In this document: positions 16,117 through 24,996 of the stretch, in pieces
How the letters are laid out: every line of letters begins with the position of its first letter
Position numbering within the stretch: position 1 is the stretch's first letter
Notes under the pieces: generated by a model
The model's input: only the letters and a program-made list of their open reading frames with translations
Database searches by the model: none
Told to the model about the DNA's origin: nothing
Position numbers and translations under genes: made by a program
Assembly: GCA_018668635.1 (NCBI GenBank)
Contig: JABJCN010000102.1
Location: 1-42,083 of the forward strand
Direction of reading: 5' to 3'
DNA from: Opitutia bacterium
Lineage (GTDB): Bacteria; Verrucomicrobiota; Verrucomicrobiia; Opitutales; JABJCN01
Length of the DNA stretch: 42,083 nt

Positions 16117-18029
16117 TGAAGAAAGCATTGGATTGGCTCAACAATCGGACAGGTTGGCGAGGCCTGCTTAAGGAGGCCCTTTATGAAAACATACCTGGTG
16201 GGTCCCGGTGGAGATATATTTGGGGTAGCACACTAACATTTGCCTTCTTTATACAAATTGTCACCGGGGTGATCCTTTGGATGGCTTATAGTCCAAGCAG
16301 TCAAACTGCATGGGAGAGCGTTTACTTTATCCAGAATGAAATGTGGGGCGGTTGGTTCATTCGAGGAATGCACCACTACACAGCGCAAGCCATGATTATT
16401 CTCCTGGTATTGCACACCATGCAGGTCGTCATTGATGGTGCCTACAAAGCGCCCAGGGAGGTGAACTTTTGGTTTGGCATTGGGTTAATGGCCATTGTCA
16501 TGGGTTTGGGACTAACAGGCTATTTATTACCCTGGGACCAGAAAGGTTTTTGGGCAACCAAGGTGGCAACCAACCTAGTTGCTGCTGTTCCCTTTGTCGG
16601 GCCTGATTTACAGAAGATTTTAATCGGTGGTACAGAATATGGGCACCAGACATTAACCCGTTTTTTTGCCATCCACGCAGGCGTCCTGCCCGGACTTATG
16701 ATTTTTTTTATTGCGGGGCATGTTTACTTGTTTCGCCGTCATGGCATTACGCCGAAGGAGCCACTCAAGGGCAAGGACGAGGGTTTTTGGCCTGAACAAA
16801 TACTCAAGGATGCCGTGGCATGCCTTGCGGTCCTGGCAGTAATCCTTTACTTTGTAATTCGTCACCATGGAGCCCCCCTTTCAGCGCCTGCAGATCCATC
16901 CGAGCAGTTTTCTGCAGCACGACCGGAATGGTATTATTTGTTTCTTTTCCAGTTATTAAAATATACATCAGCCTTTTGGGGTGCGATTGTTATCCCCGGT
17001 GTATTGATGGTTGTTGTTTGCCTGATGCCTTTCTTTGGGAAATGGAAACTGGGCCACCGTTTTAACCTCGGCTTACTCTCTTGCCTCATGATCGGCGCAA
17101 TGCTGCTCCATTGGTTGGCGATTAATGAGGATGCCAATAGCGAGCACCATCAACATGCCTTGCATGATGCCCATGAAAAAGCTGAGCGTGCCATCATTCT
17201 TGCCGGTGCACCTGCCGGGATTCCCAGTAGTGGAGCAGTTTCACTTCTACAGAAGGATCCAAAGATTCAAGGTGCCCGCCTTTTCTCCAAGCACTGTGCC
17301 AGTTGCCATCGTTATGATGGGCATGATGGTACAGGTTCGGGTACAACAGTTAAGATTTTGTTAAAGGAAGGTGATTCCATTGCTTCCATTGCGGAAGATC
17401 GGGGGATGACCATTGATGAAATTCTACAAAAGAATTCATTGGATCAAGATCAGGTGAAAAATGGCATACAACTAAAGGTTAATTTTAAACCAAGTGCTGC
17501 TGACCTCAAGGACTTTGCTTCTCGCGAATGGCTTGAAAGGTTACTTATTCACGATCACTATATCAGCCCCGAATACTTTGGCGGAACCAAATTTATCTCC
17601 GGTAAAATGTCAAAGTTCCTCAAGAAGTTGGATGAATCTGACGCTGAAGATTTGGCAAAGGTTGCAGCCACCCTTTCCGCTCAAGCGCAACTGCCTTACC
17701 AAGTTGAAATAGATGCGCAAGATACTGAATTGATTACCAAGGGGGAGGAACTGCTGGTAGATGATTTTGCCTGTATTGACTGTCATCAGTTCGTAGAACC
17801 TGATGACGAGGCTTCTGCACCCGACCTTACAGGTTATGGTTCCACGGAATGGTTAACCGCTATTATTGCTGACCCTGCTCATGGTCGCTTCTACGGAAGC
17901 AAGAATGACCGAATGCCTTCCTTTGGTAAAGACAACAAGCTTACCGAGATTGAAATAGGGCTCATTGTTGACTGGCTTCGTCGGGATTTCTACGAACCAG
18001 ATGAAGGCACCAATTCAAGAGCCCACTGA
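16116..18029 (+). CDS. Cytochrome b fused to a diheme cytochrome c, with internal LysM-like segment
   Basis: Large subunit of a quinol-oxidising bc complex. Residues 1-370 are a full cytochrome b with about eight membrane helices, heme ligands H86, H100, H187 and H202, and the Qo motif PEWY. The C-terminal periplasmic part has two c-type heme sites, C394-A-S-C397-H398 and C553-I-D-C556-H557. Between them, residues ~412-457 read as a LysM motif (LKEGDSIASIAEDRGMTIDE, then a NSLDQ turn and GIQLKV). This single polypeptide thus replaces separate cytochrome b and c1 subunits. A cytochrome oxidase or soluble acceptor is not encoded nearby. Fusion of b and c subunits is known in several phyla; the LysM insertion is unusual. 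Confidence 0.93.
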   Translation: MKKALDWLNNRTGWRGLLKEALYENIPGGSRWRYIWGSTLTFAFFIQIVTGVILWMAYSPSSQTAWESVYFIQNEMWGGWFIRGMHHYTAQAMIILLVLHTMQVVIDGAYKAPREVNFWFGIGLMAIVMGLGLTGYLLPWDQKGFWATKVATNLVAAVPFVGPDLQKILIGGTEYGHQTLTRFFAIHAGVLPGLMIFFIAGHVYLFRRHGITPKEPLKGKDEGFWPEQILKDAVACLAVLAVILYFVIRHHGAPLSAPADPSEQFSAARPEWYYLFLFQLLKYTSAFWGAIVIPGVLMVVVCLMPFFGKWKLGHRFNLGLLSCLMIGAMLLHWLAINEDANSEHHQHALHDAHEKAERAIILAGAPAGIPSSGAVSLLQKDPKIQGARLFSKHCASCHRYDGHDGTGSGTTVKILLKEGDSIASIAEDRGMTIDEILQKNSLDQDQVKNGIQLKVNFKPSAADLKDFASREWLERLLIHDHYISPEYFGGTKFISGKMSKFLKKLDESDAEDLAKVAATLSAQAQLPYQVEIDAQDTELITKGEELLVDDFACIDCHQFVEPDDEASAPDLTGYGSTEWLTAIIADPAHGRFYGSKNDRMPSFGKDNKLTEIEIGLIVDWLRRDFYEPDEGTNSRAH

Positions 18030-18061
18030 ATCAATTTTGATCGAAGAACTTTTTCTCCAAC

Positions 18062-18100
18062 TCAATACGCCTTCCAATAAAAGTCCGTATTGAATTTTTA
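18062..18100 (+). terminator. Possible terminator between the bc genes and mgtE
   Basis: TCAATACG (18062-18069) pairs with CGTATTGA (18086-18093) around a 16-base loop and is followed by ATTTTTA. It lies just after the cytochrome gene and before the convergent mgtE stop. The stem is A+T-rich and only 8 bp, so the call is tentative. Confidence 0.35.
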
Positions 18101-18103
18101 GCT

Positions 18104-19483
18104 TTATAACAGGAGTATACTGGCGAGTTTTAGAAAAATAAAAAACCCGGCCATATCTGTAATTGCAGTAAGGAAAATTGAAGAACTTTGAGCTGGATCG
18201 AGGTTAATGCGTTTCAGGAATAATGGGATAAATGCACCTGTGAAACCGGCAAGTCCCATCGTCAGAATCAGGGCAAGGAATATAGTAAAACCCATCTTGA
18301 TATTATGTTCCGGGGAGGAGAGGAAATACGCCCCGATGCCACCAACCAAGCCGACTAGAATGCCGTTAATCAGGCCTTTGGCCAATTCCTTACTGCAGAG
18401 AGGGAGGGCATCACCCTTGTGTATATCACCGGTTGCAATGCTACGAATTGCAATGGCAAGGGTCTGGTGTCCTGCATTCCCTGCAAGGCTGGCCACGATG
18501 GGCATGAAGGCTGCCAAGAGGATGATTTGCTCGATGGTTTCCTCAAAGTTTTTAATAATGGCGGCGGCTCCAAAAGCGGTGAGAAGATTAACGATTAACC
18601 AAGGCCAGCGCCGTCGCACACCTATGCCCACGCTGTCGCGGATACATTCATCCGGTCCTGCTCCGACAAGCTTCTGTAAATCTTCTGTGGCCTCCTCCTG
18701 TACAACATCCATTATGTCGTCATGGGTTATAATGCCAAGAAGGCGGTTTGTACCGCGTTCGACCACGGGAAGGGCCAGAAAATTGTGTTTTGCCATGTCG
18801 ATGGCAACCTGCTCCTGATCGTCATCCGGGAAGCAGATGCCATGAAGAGTTGTCCCCATTATGTCCCCGATTTTCTGTCCTGATTTGGCTAGCATGATGT
18901 CCCGCATGGAAACAACGCCCAGAAGCACATTGCTGGCTCCTGTCACATACAGGTAGTAGACGGTCTCGACTTGGTCACTTATCTCGCGGACAGCCTGAAT
19001 TGACTGATCCACAGTAATATGGGGTGGAATTGTGACAATTTCTGTTGTCATGATTCCACCGGCTGTCTCCGGGTCATAGGCGAGAAGTTGTCTGACGCTT
19101 TCCCTATTATCCGGTTCAAGTCGCTGAATGAAGCGATTGCGGTCGTCCTCTTCCAACTCCGCGACGATGTCTGCAGCATCATCTGGAGCAATTTCGTTCA
19201 TGATTTCATTGGAACGAAACTCGCGCATTGCAAGGAGAACCTTGGAGGATAGTTCCGGATCCATTTCAGAAAGAGCTTCGGCAGCTTCTTCCCCTGTTAG
19301 CTTGCGAAGTATGGCACGACATGAGTCGATCTTCATCTCCTCCATGAATCGTGCGATGATTTCTGGCGAAGTCTCCTTGAGGCTCGGTGAATCAATATCC
19401 CCAGGTCGGTTTCGGAATTGCTGGTCGAGGATCTCGAATGTATAGGACTCCAATGGTTGAGAATTCTCTTTTCCCTTATTCAT
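18104..19483 (-). CDS. mgtE: Magnesium transporter MgtE
   Basis: Mg2+ channel of the inner membrane with the standard order: an N-terminal superhelical domain (residues ~30-135, with acidic repeats such as EIAPDDAADIVAELEED), two CBS domains (~140-260, opening with PETAGGIMTTEIVTIP and including GIITHDDIMDVVQEEATED), a connecting helix, and five membrane helices at the C-terminus. The pore motif is present (FMPIVASLAGNAGHQTLAIA), as are the last helices with FLTAITDMAGFFIFL. The length is normal. It is downstream of, and probably co-transcribed with, the isochorismatase-family gene (21 bases between). Confidence 0.96.
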   Translation of the reverse strand: MNKGKENSQPLESYTFEILDQQFRNRPGDIDSPSLKETSPEIIARFMEEMKIDSCRAILRKLTGEEAAEALSEMDPELSSKVLLAMREFRSNEIMNEIAPDDAADIVAELEEDDRNRFIQRLEPDNRESVRQLLAYDPETAGGIMTTEIVTIPPHITVDQSIQAVREISDQVETVYYLYVTGASNVLLGVVSMRDIMLAKSGQKIGDIMGTTLHGICFPDDDQEQVAIDMAKHNFLALPVVERGTNRLLGIITHDDIMDVVQEEATEDLQKLVGAGPDECIRDSVGIGVRRRWPWLIVNLLTAFGAAAIIKNFEETIEQIILLAAFMPIVASLAGNAGHQTLAIAIRSIATGDIHKGDALPLCSKELAKGLINGILVGLVGGIGAYFLSSPEHNIKMGFTIFLALILTMGLAGFTGAFIPLFLKRINLDPAQSSSIFLTAITDMAGFFIFLKLASILLL

Positions 19484-19504
19484 GGCAGGATTTTAAAGTG
19501 AAAT

Positions 19505-20074
19505 TTACCCTGGTTGAGTACCGTGCTTTTTGACCAGTTTAGTAAAATCCCTAAACAGGGGATTCTTTGCGTCATTCAATAGACTATAGAAAATGGTTTC
19601 AGAAGGGAGGATATGGCAATCGGATTTTTGGCGCAGGAACTGGATGACGGATTGTTCATCACTTTTGCTTCGTGCGCCCATACAGTCTTGTAACAGAGTG
19701 GTTTCCATCTCATGTGCCTGAGCATGAATAGCAGTATTATAGATACAGATAGGGGTCTCTATTCCTGCCAGTAGGAGGTGTTGTATTCCTGCATTTTCAA
19801 GTTTTTCAGTCAGCCCGACTGCACCAAATACCGAAAAGGTGGTCTTGGAGAAAACCGCGGCATGAGGTGCTGCATCAAGAAGGGTTGAATCTGTTTTACC
19901 CAGTTTTTCAGGGGACTGCTCGGTGAAAATCACCTCAATACCAAATAATTTTGCTGTCTCAATGGCGAATCGACAACGATCTGTGATATATTCTGAATCC
20001 TGAATTGAATTGAGGAATACAGGTTGCATGTCGACCATGATAAGGGCGATTTGTTTTGCCAAGGGGACGCTCAT
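19505..20074 (-). CDS. Isochorismatase-family cysteine hydrolase
   Basis: Cytoplasmic amidohydrolase of the isochorismatase/nicotinamidase fold. The catalytic triad can be placed as D15 (LIMVDMQPVF), K77 (FSKTTFSVFG) and C110 (GIETPICIYNTA). The pattern is closest to the YcaC-like branch, whose substrates are mostly unknown. 189 residues is typical. It is divergent from the TPR lipoprotein gene and precedes mgtE on the same strand; that pairing gives no obvious pathway. Confidence 0.88.
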   Translation of the reverse strand: MSVPLAKQIALIMVDMQPVFLNSIQDSEYITDRCRFAIETAKLFGIEVIFTEQSPEKLGKTDSTLLDAAPHAAVFSKTTFSVFGAVGLTEKLENAGIQHLLLAGIETPICIYNTAIHAQAHEMETTLLQDCMGARSKSDEQSVIQFLRQKSDCHILPSETIFYSLLNDAKNPLFRDFTKLVKKHGTQPG

Positions 20075-20174
20075 TACCGATACTAGTTTTTAATTTTACG
20101 AGATTATTTCCCCACCTTTGTACGATGGTATTACGTAAAATACAGATTTTATTGCTGAAACAATAATTTTACCC

Positions 20175-21404
20175 ATGATTGGACATAGAAATCAAAGACA
20201 GTCCCTTAGCCTTTTGTTCGGTTTGCTAACCGTAGCAACAGTCATCTTTTTTTTATCAGGATGCAGGGGAGACAAGAATCGTAGTGGAGACCCAGGGACT
20301 CTTTCCCCTCTTGGAAGCAAGGGAGAGGAATCGGCACGCATCTCTGGAAAGAATTTGTCTGAATCGCTTGCTTTCTATAAAAAATCATTGGTAGTCCTTT
20401 TACGATTGCATGGCGAGGCAAATGCCGAGGTAGCCAACACCTATGAGAAAATGGCTCGTGTTTATCAAGAACAGGGCGATCGTGACGGGACAGTTGAATA
20501 TTACGGCAAAGCATTAAAAAGCCTGCGTTCTGTTTATCGAAGGGACCATCCTGCTGTTCTCCAGACCCTTAAGAATTCTGCTGATGCCTACATGGATGTC
20601 GGAGATGTGCGAACGGCCATTGGTTTTTATAATGAATTTCAGCTGACTGGAGCGAGTCTTTATGGTCCCACCCATGAGGAGATGCTTGAAAGCTACGAAA
20701 AGATGGGGGATGCTTTTGTTGCCACGGGGCAACCTCTTGAAGCCTTGAAACACTATCAGAACTGGGCGCGTAGCGTGCAAAAGTCACCTGCAATGGGAAA
20801 GCGACACCCTGAAATGGCTCGTGCCTATAACAAACTTGCAGATATTTACTACAAAATGGGCAAGATTCCGGAGGCTGAGAAACTCAAGGATGAAGCCGTC
20901 GGCATAATGTATCCAAGCACCGGGGCTGTGGCGGGTATTTTACGTCCACGTTTCTTTGTTTCCATGAGATCCTCTGACCTAAAGCGCAACCGGGCCAAGG
21001 TGTCATATCCAGACCGGGCAACAATTGACTTTGGTTCCCGGTTGATGGGATTACCATCCAAACGAGCCGTGCGGGTCGTTCCTATCCCGGTTATAGATGA
21101 GCATGATGTAGCCAACGTGGAGATGGCTCGTGTCCAGCAGGGGAAAGGACTTCTTTTTTACCTTACAGCAGAAGGCGCTCAGCGCCTTTCACAACTTACT
21201 CGTGATGGTGTCGGACTAAGTTTAGTCCTTGAGATAAATGGTAATGCTATTGGGGAACGACGAATTGATGGTGAAATTCAGAATGGGCAGCTATTTACGT
21301 TTGTTGAGATACCTGATGAGCTTTTAGAAAAAATGGTTTTTAGCCTTAAAGAGACATGCAGACAATTGAATGGCGGTACACGGTTGGAATCGGGCGGCAG
21401 TTGA
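20175..21404 (+). CDS. TPR-repeat lipoprotein
   Basis: Envelope lipoprotein: the N-terminal hydrophobic stretch ends in the lipobox LSGC with C30 as the lipidated cysteine. Residues ~60-240 form tetratricopeptide repeats of the long, kinesin-light-chain-like kind (NTYEKMARVYQEQGDRDGTV, then LKNSADAYMDVGDVRTAI, and YNKLADIYYKMGKIPEAEKL). The C-terminal ~150 residues form a beta-rich domain I do not recognise. The stop overlaps the start of an M23 peptidase gene, so it may be a partner or scaffold for a cell-wall enzyme. Confidence 0.85.
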   Translation: MIGHRNQRQSLSLLFGLLTVATVIFFLSGCRGDKNRSGDPGTLSPLGSKGEESARISGKNLSESLAFYKKSLVVLLRLHGEANAEVANTYEKMARVYQEQGDRDGTVEYYGKALKSLRSVYRRDHPAVLQTLKNSADAYMDVGDVRTAIGFYNEFQLTGASLYGPTHEEMLESYEKMGDAFVATGQPLEALKHYQNWARSVQKSPAMGKRHPEMARAYNKLADIYYKMGKIPEAEKLKDEAVGIMYPSTGAVAGILRPRFFVSMRSSDLKRNRAKVSYPDRATIDFGSRLMGLPSKRAVRVVPIPVIDEHDVANVEMARVQQGKGLLFYLTAEGAQRLSQLTRDGVGLSLVLEINGNAIGERRIDGEIQNGQLFTFVEIPDELLEKMVFSLKETCRQLNGGTRLESGGS

Positions 21405-22399
21405 AACAACTTTCAGCACTTATATTATTTCTCTTTTACATGCTTGGAGCGCAAGAGGCTCCGGGCAAGATTCTCTGGCCGATTCAAGGTCAGTCTATTC
21501 CTCGAAACAAGCCCATCGCTGATGTTATCCAGCACACGGTTTCGGGAAACCCGGAGTCTGGTCTTTTTGGCTGTGTCCGAAATAACGGATATAAGTTTCA
21601 CGAGGGGATAGATATCAAGTCCCAGCGACGCGACAGATATAATCGACCATTGGACAAGGTGATTGCCATTATGCCAGGTCGCGTTGCCTACATCAACAAG
21701 GTTGGAGGCAAGAGTAGTTATGGTATTTATGTCATTCTTGAGCACCTCAAGCAGAAACCCAAGGTTTATTCTCTCTATGCACATTTGCGCAGTGTCGAGT
21801 CAGGTATCTCAATCGGCCAAAATTTAGCCATCGGCCATGTTATCGGACTTATGGGTCACACTGCCAGCACAGGAATACCTGTATCTCGTGCACATCTTCA
21901 TTTTGAAATAGGTCTTCGTCTGACTGACAACTTTCAGAATTGGTATAATCAACAGAAATTTAAAACCAAAAATGAGCACGGAATCTGGAACGGAATGAAC
22001 ATGGTTGGCCTGGATACCCTAGATTTTTTCCGTAAGGTTGCGGATGGTAGGGTCAGTAGTATTGAGGACTACTTTCGTACTATCCCTGAAGCTTTTCGCC
22101 TCCGAGTACGATCCTCCAAGACTCCCAACCTGATGCGTCGTTATCCTGGACTCTTAACCAGTAAGATTCCCCCAGATGTAACTGGATGGGATATTACTTA
22201 CTCTTGGTATGGCCTTCCCACTTCTATTACTCCTCAACGTTTATCGCAGAATGATACCGGTCCAAAGATACAGGTCCTTAAACTGAATAAGACGCTTCTT
22301 ACATTGAAGAAATGTAGGTCCACTCTTCTCATCAATGATGCTGGGGTTCGCATCGGATCCATTCTAAAGCTCTATCTTGGACTCATATTTGAGGTCTAA
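21401..22399 (+). CDS. M23 (LytM-type) peptidase, periplasmic
   Basis: Predicted zinc endopeptidase acting on peptidoglycan cross-links, or a regulator of amidases. Zinc-binding motifs are visible: HEGIDI (H-x3-D) and HLHFEIG (HxH), with VYSLYAHLRSVE between them as in LytM domains. I start at the TTG at 21401, which overlaps the stop of the TPR lipoprotein as TTGA and gives a proper signal peptide (KQLSALILFLFYMLGAQEA). An ATG at 21356 in the same frame would add 15 polar residues and a 49-base overlap. The last ~120 residues are of unknown character. Intact metal ligands suggest it is an active enzyme. Confidence 0.88.
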   Translation: MKQLSALILFLFYMLGAQEAPGKILWPIQGQSIPRNKPIADVIQHTVSGNPESGLFGCVRNNGYKFHEGIDIKSQRRDRYNRPLDKVIAIMPGRVAYINKVGGKSSYGIYVILEHLKQKPKVYSLYAHLRSVESGISIGQNLAIGHVIGLMGHTASTGIPVSRAHLHFEIGLRLTDNFQNWYNQQKFKTKNEHGIWNGMNMVGLDTLDFFRKVADGRVSSIEDYFRTIPEAFRLRVRSSKTPNLMRRYPGLLTSKIPPDVTGWDITYSWYGLPTSITPQRLSQNDTGPKIQVLKLNKTLLTLKKCRSTLLINDAGVRIGSILKLYLGLIFEV

Positions 22400-22427
22400 G
22401 AATTTAACATTCAGGGAGACATTTTGA

Positions 22428-23597
22428 TTAGGTGGCCCTGAGTCGCTTATTGGAGGCGAGTGTGTAAAAGATTATTGAGCTGGCCGCAATAAATGAAACA
22501 GAAATATGGGCTACATCCTTTGGACCCAGTGTGGAAAGAATCCAGTACCCGACAAAGGGTGCGGGGACTCCTCGGACCCCAGTGAAGAAGCTGTGTACGC
22601 TCATATAGGCGGATTCGCGCCCCGGTGGAGCAACCTTGGTGACCCATAGACTCCATGCTAGTGTTCCTCCACCAGTGGCCCAACCAATCAGGGCAGAAGA
22701 TATTGCCAGCCAGATTAGTGTCTGGCTGTAAAAATACAGGAAAATACCCCCAAAGAAAAAAAGATTTATGGAGATTCGAACGAAGGCGAGATTAACCCGG
22801 TCAAAGAAAAAGGCCCATACTGGAGCACTGATGACCCGTGTAATCGCCGGAATAATAACGGTTATGAGCAACACCATCGTATTCGTCGCATTGATGCCGT
22901 ATGAAGGGTTTGCAGCGTATTCTACACGGAGCGGTATTGTGACTAGATTTCCCACCCCCATCAGCATCCAGGCAAAAAGCATGCCTGCGAAGAACCGATC
23001 TCTAAATGCGAGTCTGAGGTCTTGCGTTAAGCTTGGTTGGTTTTTCTCACGAAGGGGTTCGGAGGGAATGCGAAGGTGTAGAAGCGCAGCGCAGAAGCAG
23101 GCTATTGTAATGCCAAGTAGGATTTGGTGATAGAACTGTATATTTTGATCAAGCAATTGTCCAATGATCAAGGAAGTCAATGCACCGATCCCTGCGGAGA
23201 TCATCAGGTTTCCCGATATCCGCCTGCCCCGTTCTCCATGAAGGTAATTTCGGGAATATATATGAACCATTAGTGAAGGTACCTGTGCAACAATGACCAA
23301 GGCAGCCATCAGTGCGATAGTATAGACCCATACTTGGTTGGTAGATGCGGCACAAAGTGTTCCTATTGCACTACCAATCATACAGAGGGCGCAAATTCCA
23401 CTTACCTTGAGATGTGACTTGGAGGCAACAAGGAGGAAGACTGGTGCCAAAAGAAAACCGATTGATGCCCCGCAGGCTATGAGTGATTTTGCGCTGTCAG
23501 AGGCATCAAAAAAACGGATTGCGACAAGAAGTGCCAGGGAATTATATCCAGCTTCAATGATGCCCATGAAAAGGCTCCGCCAGCGGTCGTTACACAA
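22428..23597 (-). CDS. Major facilitator superfamily transporter
   Basis: Inner-membrane protein with about twelve hydrophobic segments and a basic central loop (RIPSEPLREKNQPSLTQDLR) between the two six-helix halves. Family-type segments include SRNYLHGERGRRISGNLM after TM4. The first in-frame start is a TTG at 23597. An ATG at 23567 has a better-placed GGAG, but would leave almost no residues before TM1. The substrate is not evident. It is the last gene of the minus-strand run starting at panB, though 121 bases separate it from the aminotransferase. Confidence 0.85.
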   Translation of the reverse strand: MCNDRWRSLFMGIIEAGYNSLALLVAIRFFDASDSAKSLIACGASIGFLLAPVFLLVASKSHLKVSGICALCMIGSAIGTLCAASTNQVWVYTIALMAALVIVAQVPSLMVHIYSRNYLHGERGRRISGNLMISAGIGALTSLIIGQLLDQNIQFYHQILLGITIACFCAALLHLRIPSEPLREKNQPSLTQDLRLAFRDRFFAGMLFAWMLMGVGNLVTIPLRVEYAANPSYGINATNTMVLLITVIIPAITRVISAPVWAFFFDRVNLAFVRISINLFFFGGIFLYFYSQTLIWLAISSALIGWATGGGTLAWSLWVTKVAPPGRESAYMSVHSFFTGVRGVPAPFVGYWILSTLGPKDVAHISVSFIAASSIIFYTLASNKRLRAT

Positions 23598-23718
23598 GGT
23601 GGCCTGGGTGCGATCTGATGTGGCGTGGTTCAGGTTTCTTTAAGACGTCCAAATAGATCCGTCCCTGTTCATGGAATAATTACAATTTCAATCGTCACCT
23701 ATTTCTCCATAGCCCTAA

Positions 23719-24945
23719 TTATTGCTCTTTGGCCAAGAGAGCGAAGGCTCTGGATGCTGCTTCGATTGCATGGTCTATATCGATCGCAGTGTGGGCCGCG
23801 GAGAGAAACCAGTTGTGGTGAGGATGAAGAAATACCCCTTCTGTTGCTGCAAGGGCACAGAATCTCTGAAGTTGAAAGAAGTTTTTTTCATCTGCAAAAC
23901 GCATGAATGGCATTGCCGGTGGTCCTGAAAATCTCATTTTAAAGCCATGCCCAAGAGCTTCATTCCCTATACCTTTGATCAGCTTTCGGCCAAGCTTTTC
24001 CAGATGTGACGGGAGCTTTGCCGATTGCATTTCTCGTAAACAGATTAGGCTGGCAGCCATCGAAACGGCATCATTCCAGTAACTGCCAGTAAGGAAAACT
24101 TTGGTCGCAGAAACACGGAGATATTCCCGTCCCAGTGTAGCTGAGATGTTATAGCCATTTCCAAGAGCCTTGCAGTAGCAGGCGATATCAGGCTCGAACC
24201 CAAAATAGGTGTGAGAACCCTCCAGGGCCAAACGAAACCCCGCCCGAATATCATCGAGAATGAGAAGGATTTCTTCTTTTCTGCATACTTTTTCTATTTG
24301 CTGAAAAAAGTCTTCTTCAGGCATTTCAGAATCCCCAAATGAAGGGTGATGGAAGGGGGTTATTATAAGGGCTGCAACTTCTCCCCGATACCGGGCAACG
24401 AGTGTCTGGAATGCTTCGAGGTCGTTCCATGGGAAGGGGTGAATATGAGCTACGTCTTCCTCTATTATTCCACCGCTCCCGGGGGTACACCAAGGGTCGA
24501 CACCATGATAAGCCCCTTGAATCTTGAGGATTTTTTTGCGCCCGGTGAATTCACGGGCGACTTGAACTGCCCATGTCGTCATGTCAGAGCCATTCTTGCC
24601 GAAGACTGCCCAGTCTGCAAACTCAATGAGTTCAGTGAGGGTCTCTGCCAATTCAGGCATAAGTGCCGAGGGGTGATTAAAGATGCTACCTTTTTCCCTT
24701 TGTTTGGCTGCAGCTTCCTCTACTGCGGGGTGACCGTAGCCAAGGCTGATCGTTCCATATCCACACATGAAATCCAGATACTCTCGACCATCTACATCCC
24801 AGTACTTGCAGCCTTTGGCCCGCTCTGCATAGTAAGGGAAAGCATTTGGAAGCCCTGCTGCGGGACTTGCGTGTCCGTAAATTCCGCCGGGAATCACCTT
24901 TGAGGCCCTGCGGAAGAGTTCCATGGATTGAGGTAGATCAGACAC
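23719..24945 (-). CDS. Class III PLP aminotransferase, GSA-aminomutase-like
   Basis: Pyridoxal-phosphate enzyme of the glutamate-1-semialdehyde aminomutase / omega-aminotransferase group. Visible are the start motif KVIPGGIYGHASPA, YLDFMCGYGTISLGYGHP, the cofactor-binding GKNGSDMTTWAVQVAREFTG, LILDDIRAGFR (PLP-nitrogen aspartate) and the Schiff-base lysine K259 in CKALGNGYN. The start is a GTG at 24945. It is unlikely to be the haem-pathway HemL itself, because the core GSEA motifs are changed; related enzymes act on amino sugars or other amino ketones. It sits 51 bases after the SCP2-like gene. Confidence 0.88.
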   Translation of the reverse strand: MSDLPQSMELFRRASKVIPGGIYGHASPAAGLPNAFPYYAERAKGCKYWDVDGREYLDFMCGYGTISLGYGHPAVEEAAAKQREKGSIFNHPSALMPELAETLTELIEFADWAVFGKNGSDMTTWAVQVAREFTGRKKILKIQGAYHGVDPWCTPGSGGIIEEDVAHIHPFPWNDLEAFQTLVARYRGEVAALIITPFHHPSFGDSEMPEEDFFQQIEKVCRKEEILLILDDIRAGFRLALEGSHTYFGFEPDIACYCKALGNGYNISATLGREYLRVSATKVFLTGSYWNDAVSMAASLICLREMQSAKLPSHLEKLGRKLIKGIGNEALGHGFKMRFSGPPAMPFMRFADEKNFFQLQRFCALAATEGVFLHPHHNWFLSAAHTAIDIDHAIEAASRAFALLAKEQ

Positions 24946-24996
24946 GCTTTGGCATTATCCGGTTATATATTTATTCAAAAAGAAATTTGGAGGAGA

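Noticed and set aside
18207-18818. Long plus-strand frame opposite mgtE
   Set aside because: It is fully antisense to a well-conserved gene, with a Arg/Met-rich translation of no recognisable family.
20094-20145. Inverted repeat TTTTACG...CGTAAAA between the divergent hydrolase and TPR genes
   Set aside because: The arms are short, A+T-rich and far apart in an A+T-rich gap, so chance is a sufficient explanation.
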